Part shown: positions 9,126 through 16,625 of the stretch, in pieces
Position numbering within the stretch: the stretch's first letter is position 1
Layout of the letters: each line of letters starts with the position of its first letter
Made by a program: the position numbers and the translations under genes
The notes under the pieces: generated by a model
Told to the model about the DNA's origin: nothing
The model's input: only the letters and a program-made list of their open reading frames with translations
Database searches by the model: none
NCBI GenBank assembly: GCA_002718655.1
Contig: PBFM01000020.1
Location: 1-33,627, forward strand
Direction of reading: 5' to 3'
DNA length: 33,627 nt
Source of the DNA: Fidelibacterota bacterium
GTDB lineage: Bacteria > Fidelibacterota > Marinisomatia > Marinisomatales > UBA1611

Positions 9126-9877
9126 TGGTCTATCATCTGATTGAAAATATCTTGCATATCCAAAACGCTTACTGTTAAGTCTATCTTAATTGGTTTTTCT
9201 AAGACAGTTTCTGCTGGTACCGATTGGTCTAAAACAGTATAGGGAATCAGATCTTCATTTTGTCTATAAAAGACTTTTCCTAGCTCAAAGCCTAATCGCT
9301 CTAAGTCTGCAACAGCTTTTTTCTTACTAAGACCAAAAAGATTAGGAACTTGAAAAAAATTAGGAGGTACACCTAGACTTATCGTTAAGTGCAAACCCAT
9401 ACCTTTATTTAGCATATCACCACCTTTCGGATACTGCCACGTTACATTGCCAGATGGAACATCTGAATTATATTCTTTGTACACAGTATCCACTTCTAAA
9501 CCTACTTGGCTTAAAGCTAACTCAGCACTTCTTAGAGACCTTCCAATTAAGTCTGGGATTGGAACCATTTTTTCAGGTTGAGAGATTTTTAACCGTATGG
9601 TCCTTCCCTTTTTTACCCTTGTATTGGGAGCAGGATATTGATCAACTATTGTTTCCGGTTCGTAAGAACCAGAAAAAAGAGTATCTGATACAAGACTACG
9701 GTAACCTTCATCATCTAATACTTTCATTGCATACTTTAACTTTTTGTCAATGACGTTCACCATATATTTCCCTGTATGCATACGTACATATTTTGGCATA
9801 ACATAGTTATCAAATAAAACAATAACTAGTAGACTAAGTATTACAAATACAGTTAGGTATATTGCAGATAATTTCAA
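9122..9877 (-). CDS. Stand-alone PASTA domain membrane protein
   Basis: A 251-residue protein with one N-terminal membrane anchor (residues 5-27) and three PASTA-like repeats outside the membrane (about 35-100, 102-171 and 174-240). Repeat cues: IVDQYPAPNTRVKKG, VPIPDLIGRSLRSAE, GNVTWQYPKGGDMLNKG, VPNLFGLSKKKAVADL, VLDQSVPAETVL. PASTA domains bind peptidoglycan fragments or beta-lactams in penicillin-binding proteins and Ser/Thr kinases. There is no kinase or transpeptidase domain here. It follows rsmB directly through an ATGA overlap, a position that in Firmicutes is near the PASTA kinase PrkC. A cell-wall sensing or binding role is inferred. Confidence 0.88.
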   Translation of the reverse strand: MKLSAIYLTVFVILSLLVIVLFDNYVMPKYVRMHTGKYMVNVIDKKLKYAMKVLDDEGYRSLVSDTLFSGSYEPETIVDQYPAPNTRVKKGRTIRLKISQPEKMVPIPDLIGRSLRSAELALSQVGLEVDTVYKEYNSDVPSGNVTWQYPKGGDMLNKGMGLHLTISLGVPPNFFQVPNLFGLSKKKAVADLERLGFELGKVFYRQNEDLIPYTVLDQSVPAETVLEKPIKIDLTVSVLDMQDIFNQMIDQ

Positions 9878-11190
9878 TTTAATCTTTTTAATTTCGCAGC
9901 AAACATTCCATCTACACCGTGAATGTGCGGCAGAGTTTTCAATGTACCTTTTCTGTCAATCCAAGATTTTGGAATTTTAGAATTAATTTTATCTAAAATA
10001 AAATTATCATTCATTTTAAGAAATTTTTCCACCACATTCCAATTTTCCTCAGGTTCAATTGAGCAGGTGGAATATATAATAACTCCATTTGGATTTAAAT
10101 AATGAGCACAGTTATCAAGTATTTCATATTGTAATTTTGCCATTCTGTTTATATCGCTGGGTTTTCTAAGCCATCTTATATCAGGTTTTCTTGCAATTAC
10201 ACCAGTTCCTGAACAAGGTGCATCAATTAATATTCTATTTGCAGCTGGAAATTTATCCTTACTAGCATCCTTAACATACCATTCAATATTATTTTTATGA
10301 TGTCTAAAAAAATCTTTTTCACCTTGTTTTACTCTATCTGGACTTATGTCTGATGCTAACACTTTTCCTTCATTCCCAACTATATTTGCTAAATATAGTG
10401 ATTTTGTTCCAGGTGCAGCACAAACATCTAAAACGGTATCTCCATTCTTAACATTCAAAATATCAACAATTGCAGCTGAAGCTGGATTTTGAATGGATAT
10501 TTGTCCGTTGTTGAATAGATTTGTTTCAAATACTTTACTTAATCCACTTTGGATTTCAAGAAAATTTGGTAAAAATTTTTCAGATTTAATACCAAGCGTG
10601 TTTAATTCTTTTTTCAAAATATCGGCAGAATATTTTTTTGAATCAATTCGAAGAAAATTAGTTGGTATTTTATTTACTATTCTAGCTAATTGAGTGAAAT
10701 CTTTTTGACCGAAGTTTTTTATCCATCTTTTTTGTAGCCAAAGTGGAAGGCTATACCACTGGTGTTTATTTTTAATACTTTTTAAATATTTCAGATTGCA
10801 TTTTTTGGAGGAGAGTTTTCTTAAAATTGCATTTACAAACCCCACCGATTTAAGATTAAGGACATTTTTGGCTAATTCCACAGCTGAATTCACAGCAGCA
10901 TAATCAGGTACTTGTTTATCAATAACTAGTTCATAAAATCCTATTCGAAGAATTAATAGACATTTTTGATTAATTTGTTTGATGTTTTTTCCAGAAATGA
11001 ACTTTATCATCAAATCTAGTCTTCCTTGGAGTCTGATAATATCATTTACCAAAACCGTTGATCTTGATTTTAAAATTTCATCATATGAACAGCTATTAAA
11101 CACCTCATTAATTATTAAACTTACTTTTCTATTTTTCGCATTAAATCTTTTTAAGATTTTATAAGCAACAAATCGAGCATCATTCTTCAT
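9874..11190 (-). CDS. rsmB: 16S rRNA (cytosine-5)-methyltransferase RsmB
   Basis: A 438-residue RNA m5C methyltransferase that modifies C967 of 16S rRNA in E. coli. The N-terminal NusB-like RNA-binding domain covers about 1-130 (DYAAVNSAVELAK, GFVNAILRKL). The methyltransferase domain has the SAM motif VLDVCAAPGTKSLYLA (253-268), ASDISPDRV, and the two catalytic cysteines in DAPCSGTG (C326) and IYSTCSIEPEEN (C376). All key residues are present. It is coupled by ATGA overlaps to fmt upstream and the PASTA gene downstream. Confidence 0.96.
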   Translation of the reverse strand: MKNDARFVAYKILKRFNAKNRKVSLIINEVFNSCSYDEILKSRSTVLVNDIIRLQGRLDLMIKFISGKNIKQINQKCLLILRIGFYELVIDKQVPDYAAVNSAVELAKNVLNLKSVGFVNAILRKLSSKKCNLKYLKSIKNKHQWYSLPLWLQKRWIKNFGQKDFTQLARIVNKIPTNFLRIDSKKYSADILKKELNTLGIKSEKFLPNFLEIQSGLSKVFETNLFNNGQISIQNPASAAIVDILNVKNGDTVLDVCAAPGTKSLYLANIVGNEGKVLASDISPDRVKQGEKDFFRHHKNNIEWYVKDASKDKFPAANRILIDAPCSGTGVIARKPDIRWLRKPSDINRMAKLQYEILDNCAHYLNPNGVIIYSTCSIEPEENWNVVEKFLKMNDNFILDKINSKIPKSWIDRKGTLKTLPHIHGVDGMFAAKLKRLN

Positions 11191-12116
11191 TGGCCCAAAA
11201 ACTCTCCACTAATCATATTTGATCCTCTAAGGAAATCTTTAATTTGCATTTTCTTCTTTCCTTCAATCTGTAACTCGAATATTTCTAATACTCCTTTTCC
11301 AGTGCCTACGTATAAACTTTCTCTGCTTTTTATAAAAATCATCCCAGGAGATAGATTATCCCTTTCAACAATTTTTGTTTTAAAAATTATCAACCTTTTT
11401 TTATCATAGGTTGTAACCATACCTGGATATGGAGATAAGCCCCTTACCCAATTATGAATTTTATAACATGATAATTCCCAATTAATAATTGTCATTTCCT
11501 TAGATATTTTTGGAGCTTGGGTTGCTTTCAAAGGATTTTGCTTTTCACCTTTTATATTTGGATTTTTTTGTACTAAATCAAGTGTATCTATTATCATTTT
11601 AGATCCATACTCGCATAACCTAGAACCAAGTGAAAGCATATTGTCACTTTCTTTAATTGGTATTTCCTTTTGCATCAGGATTTCACCTGTATCCACTTTG
11701 GGCCTAATTTGGAATATTGTCACACCAGTTTTTTTCTCTCCATTAATTAGAGCCCATTGTATCGGCCCTGCACCTCTGTATTTTGGTAATAATGAAGCAT
11801 GAAGATTAATCGAACCATATGTGGGTAACTCTATCAAAGATTTTGGCAATATCCTAAAAGCCACAACTACAAAAATATCAGGTTTAAGGTTTTTTAATTC
11901 ATCATTTAGTTCTTTAGAATTCAATGAAGCAGGCTCTAATAGGTAAAATCTATTTTGTTTTGCATATTCCCCTACCGGAGTAAGACTTAAAGATTTTCCT
12001 CTACCCATTGGTTTTGGAGGATTAGACACAACCGCCACTAAGTCATGATTTGATTTCTGTATTGCCTTTAAAGTTGGAATTGCAAATTCAGGATTTCCCA
12101 TAAAAATAGTTCGCAC
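11187..12116 (-). CDS. fmt: Methionyl-tRNA formyltransferase
   Basis: A 309-residue enzyme that formylates initiator Met-tRNA using 10-formyltetrahydrofolate. The catalytic triad is seen in SINLHASLLPKYRG (N104, H106) and VDTGEIL (D142), with the nearby GPIQWALINGE and GVTIFQI segments. The C-terminal OB-like tRNA-binding domain contains NWVRGLSPYPGM. Length matches the family (about 315). The def gene ends upstream across a 30-base gap, forming the usual def-fmt pair, and the stop overlaps the rsmB start as ATGA. Confidence 0.97.
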   Translation of the reverse strand: MRTIFMGNPEFAIPTLKAIQKSNHDLVAVVSNPPKPMGRGKSLSLTPVGEYAKQNRFYLLEPASLNSKELNDELKNLKPDIFVVVAFRILPKSLIELPTYGSINLHASLLPKYRGAGPIQWALINGEKKTGVTIFQIRPKVDTGEILMQKEIPIKESDNMLSLGSRLCEYGSKMIIDTLDLVQKNPNIKGEKQNPLKATQAPKISKEMTIINWELSCYKIHNWVRGLSPYPGMVTTYDKKRLIIFKTKIVERDNLSPGMIFIKSRESLYVGTGKGVLEIFELQIEGKKKMQIKDFLRGSNMISGEFLGQ

Positions 12117-12146
12117 TGTATATGTCTCAATTAGAAGTATTTATAT

Positions 12147-12698
12147 TTATAAAACGAACCTCTTATTTTGATTCTTTTTTGCTATTAGTGTTTTAGCATG
12201 TGTTTTTATTTCTTTAATTTCCTTTTGATACTTCATTCGCTCTAGTTTCCCAACCCTATCAATAATAAGGATACCATTTAAGTGGTCGATTTCGTGCTGA
12301 ATAGCTCTTGCTAAAAGTCCTTCAAATTCCTTTTCATGCCAGACTTGATCTAATGTTTGATATTTAAGTATGATTTTTTCAGGTCTTAGTACATCCAAAG
12401 CAACACCTGGTATTGATAGACATCCTTCTTGGAAATAACTCTCCTCTGAAGAGAATGAGATAATCTCACTATTGATGAAGACATATGTTTCATTGGACTG
12501 TTCTGTATGAGTTATATCTATTATGAAAAGGTTTAAATCTATATCTATTTGATTTGCAGCTAGGCCAATACCTTCCGCTTCATACATTGAATCAAACATA
12601 TCTTCAATAATTAAAGGTAATTTTTGAAAATCAGTTACTTTATTACATTTCTTTTTTAAAATGGGATTACCATAATGTACAACAGCTTGGACAGACAT
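12147..12698 (-). CDS. def: Peptide deformylase
   Basis: A 183-residue metalloenzyme that removes the formyl group from new proteins. The three family motifs are intact: GIGLAANQ (44-50 region), EGCLSIPG with metal ligand C93, and QHEIDHLNG with H135, E136 and H139. It pairs functionally and physically with fmt just downstream. Its ATG shares a base with the TAA of yajC (TAATG), suggesting coupling. Confidence 0.97.
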   Translation of the reverse strand: MSVQAVVHYGNPILKKKCNKVTDFQKLPLIIEDMFDSMYEAEGIGLAANQIDIDLNLFIIDITHTEQSNETYVFINSEIISFSSEESYFQEGCLSIPGVALDVLRPEKIILKYQTLDQVWHEKEFEGLLARAIQHEIDHLNGILIIDRVGKLERMKYQKEIKEIKTHAKTLIAKKNQNKRFVL

Positions 12699-13021
12699 TA
12701 TGAGGTCTCCAGTTCTTCATCTTTTATTTTTTCTGCTAATCCTGCGATTGCAGTCCTATTAAGAGTGAGATTTGTATTATTATCAACTTTCAACAAAATC
12801 TGCCTTCCTTTTTCTTTAAACCCTTGGACTTGACCATAGATGCCACCCATTGTAATAACCTTGTCACCTTTTTTCAATTTGTTCCGCATTTCATCCTTTT
12901 CTTTCTGTCGTTTTGTTTGAGGACGAATCATAAGAAAGTAAATAATAAACATTATCAAAATAAAAGGTAAAAAGGCAGCCAGGCCTCCACCTTGTTGTGC
13001 TTGTCCGTATAAAAATTCCAT
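12698..13021 (-). CDS. yajC: Preprotein translocase subunit YajC
   Basis: A 107-residue single-pass membrane protein associated with the SecDF complex. It has a short glycine/glutamine-rich N-terminus, one membrane helix (LPFILIMFIIYFLMIRP) directly followed by the family motif RPQTKRQKE, and the conserved cytoplasmic block KKGDKVITMGGIYGQV. secD and secF are not next to it. Its stop overlaps the def start by one base. Confidence 0.95.
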   Translation of the reverse strand: MEFLYGQAQQGGGLAAFLPFILIMFIIYFLMIRPQTKRQKEKDEMRNKLKKGDKVITMGGIYGQVQGFKEKGRQILLKVDNNTNLTLNRTAIAGLAEKIKDEELETS

Positions 13022-13068
13022 TTTATCCCTTATTTATACTACTGATATTAACTTTATCAGTAAAAAGT

Positions 13069-14232
13069 TTAAAGACTGATCTCCAATTTAGTACCATTTT
13101 TGATAGATGATTCAATAACTTTAATATTACCACCATGTATATCCTCAATAATCCTATTAGATAATGACAGCCCTAGCCCCCAACCAGCTTTTTTTGTGCT
13201 AAAACCTGGGCGAAAAATATTTTTCCAATCCTTTTTTGGAATACCTTTGCCATTATCTTTTATGATGATTTTAATTTTTTCATTTACTTTTCTTAAAGTT
13301 ATGGAAATTCTACCATCATCACGTTCTATTGCATCAATTCCATTACGTATAATATTTTCAATAGACCATGATAACAGAGATCCGTTTGCGTTTATTAAAA
13401 TTCCAGGGTCAATATCATTAATCAGTTCTACTTTTTTACCAAGGGATGGAAGACGTTTTTTTAAGTAATTAATCGTCTTTTCTAATCTATCTGAAAAATC
13501 AAAATATTCAAAATTAGCCTCTGATCCCATTTCACTAAATCTTCTCCCAATTTGTTCCAGTCTTTGTAAATCAATTTCAATTTCTGAAATAATTTCAATA
13601 GTATCATCAGGATGGGTCTTTAAACGATCAATCCATCCCATTATTGCTGATACTGGAGTTCCTAATTGATGGGCAGTTTCTCTTGCCATCCCAACCCAAA
13701 TATGTTTTTTTTCGTTATTCCTGATAAAACTAAATCCCGAGAAGCCTAAAAATATGAATAATCCAATGGCAACAATTTCGATATAACTCCATAATTGTAT
13801 TTTTTCAACCATTGCTGAATCACCATAATGTAAAAATCCAAAAGTAATTTGGCTCACTTTATCATCTGTATATGTTAGAGGAATAGGTTCATTAAATTTA
13901 TCCATCTTTTTCGCAAAACGGGAAACTTCATTCTTAGTTAAAATATTATCTGGAAGATTCTTCCACATTTGGGGTATTTTATTATTATCAGTTTGAATTA
14001 ATGGAAATTTTACTTTCTGGATAATATTTTCAAAAATAAAATCGAGATTTGCGTTATCATTATCTTTTACAACATCTGCAATCATACTTGCATAGAGTCT
14101 AACAATTTGACGATTATCTTTTCGAAGTTCATTTACTAATAATTGTGTATATGTCAATAATCCAATAACAAGAATAATTCCTAAAATGAATAGTCCAGCT
14201 TTTATATTTCCGGCATTACGGTATAGTTTCAT
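13069..14232 (-). CDS. Membrane-bound sensor histidine kinase
   Basis: A 387-residue kinase with two membrane helices (about 12-34 and 148-170) flanking a 110-residue extracytoplasmic sensor region with no family I recognise. The H-box GMARETAHQLGTPVSA places the phospho-acceptor at H188; this AHQLGTP variant is frequent in Bacteroidetes-type kinases. The ATPase domain shows the N box NIIRNGIDAI, G1 DNGKGIP, F-box-like FRPGFSTKKAGWGLGLS and G2. No response regulator is encoded in the window, so it is an orphan kinase. It begins 17 bases inside the end of the YfhO gene and is followed by yajC after 47 bases. Confidence 0.93.
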   Translation of the reverse strand: MKLYRNAGNIKAGLFILGIILVIGLLTYTQLLVNELRKDNRQIVRLYASMIADVVKDNDNANLDFIFENIIQKVKFPLIQTDNNKIPQMWKNLPDNILTKNEVSRFAKKMDKFNEPIPLTYTDDKVSQITFGFLHYGDSAMVEKIQLWSYIEIVAIGLFIFLGFSGFSFIRNNEKKHIWVGMARETAHQLGTPVSAIMGWIDRLKTHPDDTIEIISEIEIDLQRLEQIGRRFSEMGSEANFEYFDFSDRLEKTINYLKKRLPSLGKKVELINDIDPGILINANGSLLSWSIENIIRNGIDAIERDDGRISITLRKVNEKIKIIIKDNGKGIPKKDWKNIFRPGFSTKKAGWGLGLSLSNRIIEDIHGGNIKVIESSIKNGTKLEISL

Positions 14233-16579
14233 ACTTCTTACTATTTTTTTCTTTATAAAACAAAATACCTAATACAAAAATCACTATAAAAAAGATTGTT
14301 CTTGATAAAAGCCTTGCATTTTTCCAACTTGTATGGTCATACTCAAAAACTATTTCAGATTTTCCATCTGGGATATACACGGACCTTAAGATATGATTTG
14401 TTTGATATATGGATGTTTTTTCTCCATTTACAAATGCTCTCCAACCTGGCTCATAGTAAATCTCTGATAATACTATAAGACCTCCTTGATCTGACTCCGC
14501 ATTCAATATGATTTTATTTTCATTTCTAGAAATCATATTAACGGAACCTTTTGATAATTTTGAAATGGGTTCTCCCTCATAATTTAAAACGACAGCAGAC
14601 TTGGCAGGGTTAGAGCCAACAAGTAAAGTTTGCATTAATGATTCACGTTTCGATTTTACAGATTTTATATCATTAACAAACCATGCTTTAGGTAAAACTT
14701 TCTTATTTTCATAAACTCCAATAAGATTGGGAACTGGTATAAAATCTTTATTATTAATTTTTTTCTTTGTTAGAACATATTTTACATTAAGCATATTTAA
14801 AATGTGTGGACGAGAAAACCCGCCTGCATCCATTAAATCTTGATAATTACGTAATTTAATTGGACGATATCCGCCAATACTTTCCAAATTCCAATAACTA
14901 TATTTATTGGAACCTAACCTATCAGCAGGAAAAATTCTAAAATAATCCTCATCTTGAAGTAGGTGTTTTACTGTTTCGTCCATTTTAAACATATTAATCA
15001 TATCTTTAGCAGGTTTAACGCTAATAAACTCTGAATTGATAACATAGAGATCAGTTACTGTCAATACAATTAATAAACATCCAAAACTTTCAATACTAAT
15101 TTTCTTTTCAAATAAACTCCATACCAACCCAAGAAAACCTATGCTCACAAAAAATGCAAGTAATGCACCTTTTTGAAATAAATCTATCCTAATACTTTTT
15201 ATTTGATTTATTATTGAAGGATTAAATCTTCCATCCTTAGCATTATTAAACTCAAATACTATATCACCAAACAAAAAAGATAAAATAGACAATAGTCCTA
15301 TAAAACCGGAAACAAATAGAACTTTTTTTAAGACAATCTTGTCCTCTACAGTTTTGATAATAATGTCATATCCTTTTGCTGCCAAAACTGGGATTGTAAG
15401 AGCAAGAAGAACATAAATCATTGACGGAATACGAAACTTGGAGAAAAAAGGCAATAATTCAAAAAAAGGTTTATATAATATTGGGAAAGATGATCCAAAC
15501 CCAGTTAATAAAGTCAAGAAGGTTGTTGATAATAAAAACCAGTGCATTCGATCTGGTTTTTTTATAATCGAACCTAAAATGGTAAGTATGATTGCTATTA
15601 ATCCTAAATAATGAGTGGACTGTGTAAATGGCATATATCCCCAATATGCTACAGATTTTAAATCCCTGTCAGGAAAGTTTTGCAATCCATAATGGTAAGG
15701 AAAAATAAAAGAAATCATTTCTCTTGGGTCGAAAGACCATTGTGTTGCATAATCCCAATCTGTTCCAACATTGTTTTTTTTTGATTCATTTAAAACAGAA
15801 CTCTCCCCTCTGTTAGAGTGTTTTTGAAAAGAGTATATATCCCAATATGGATCAGAGACCATTATAATGGATATCAATAAGCTACCAGAGATTACACAGA
15901 ACTTCAAAATTGATGATTTAAAAGAAAATAAATTATTACTCAATGAGTTAAATGTTTCCCACACAAAATAAAAACCAATTACCATCCATGTATAGTATAC
16001 AATTTGAGGATGATTAGCCCATAATTGTAGTGCAGTGACTAAGGAAAAGAACAATACTACTATTAATGATGGTTTTTTCATTAAATGAAAAACCGAAAAA
16101 ATTGCCCAAGGCACATAGGCCATTGCATGTATTTTATTTAAATGCCCTGCATTTACTAAACCAAAGCTATACGGTGTGAGTCCAGCAATAAGCCCACCTA
16201 GGATACACCCAATGGTACTAATTTTTAGGTACCTTAATAACATGAACATACCTATTGAAGTTATGGACATAAAAAACCAAACCTTCATCCCAGGATTAAA
16301 AAAAAGCGTATTTCTAATAACTTTTGTTGGATCACCAGTCATATAAATATAACCACCATAAGATGGCATACCAGAAAAAAGATTAGGAAACCATTGTGGC
16401 ATATCACCCTGGTCTTCCAAGTAAGAATCACGCCACTGATTAATAGGATGCCTTTCTAACTCATCATTAGTTGTTACTACCTCACCGAATAAAATCATTC
16501 TATAAAGAAACACTGCAGGAATGATTAACATAATGAAAGGTAAATATTTTTTAATATAATCTTTTTTATCTTTTCGCAT
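14216..16579 (-). CDS. YfhO-family multi-pass membrane protein (GT-C-like)
   Basis: A large protein (about 787 residues from the ATG at 16579; a GTG at 16591 would add four) with roughly a dozen membrane helices and a soluble C-terminal domain before the final helix. It matches the YfhO family: FGEVVTTNDELERHPINQWR near the N-terminus, FPNLFSGMPSYGGY, GLTPYSFGLVNAGHLNKIHA and the C-terminal ILSEIYYEPGWRAFVNGE. In Gram-positive bacteria YfhO adds sugars to lipoteichoic acid from a lipid-linked donor; family members are predicted GT-C glycosyltransferases. Its place between the glycan/sulfation operon and the kinase is compatible with surface-polymer glycosylation, which is inference. Confidence 0.88.
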   Translation of the reverse strand: MRKDKKDYIKKYLPFIMLIIPAVFLYRMILFGEVVTTNDELERHPINQWRDSYLEDQGDMPQWFPNLFSGMPSYGGYIYMTGDPTKVIRNTLFFNPGMKVWFFMSITSIGMFMLLRYLKISTIGCILGGLIAGLTPYSFGLVNAGHLNKIHAMAYVPWAIFSVFHLMKKPSLIVVLFFSLVTALQLWANHPQIVYYTWMVIGFYFVWETFNSLSNNLFSFKSSILKFCVISGSLLISIIMVSDPYWDIYSFQKHSNRGESSVLNESKKNNVGTDWDYATQWSFDPREMISFIFPYHYGLQNFPDRDLKSVAYWGYMPFTQSTHYLGLIAIILTILGSIIKKPDRMHWFLLSTTFLTLLTGFGSSFPILYKPFFELLPFFSKFRIPSMIYVLLALTIPVLAAKGYDIIIKTVEDKIVLKKVLFVSGFIGLLSILSFLFGDIVFEFNNAKDGRFNPSIINQIKSIRIDLFQKGALLAFFVSIGFLGLVWSLFEKKISIESFGCLLIVLTVTDLYVINSEFISVKPAKDMINMFKMDETVKHLLQDEDYFRIFPADRLGSNKYSYWNLESIGGYRPIKLRNYQDLMDAGGFSRPHILNMLNVKYVLTKKKINNKDFIPVPNLIGVYENKKVLPKAWFVNDIKSVKSKRESLMQTLLVGSNPAKSAVVLNYEGEPISKLSKGSVNMISRNENKIILNAESDQGGLIVLSEIYYEPGWRAFVNGEKTSIYQTNHILRSVYIPDGKSEIVFEYDHTSWKNARLLSRTIFFIVIFVLGILFYKEKNSKKYETIP

Positions 16580-16625
16580 ATCAGTTATCACAAATTTTGT
16601 TTTTAAAAGTATCTTAAATGAATAA

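Noticed and set aside
13100-13468. 122-codon plus-strand ORF inside the histidine kinase gene
   Set aside because: Antisense shadow of the ATPase domain; no homology seen.
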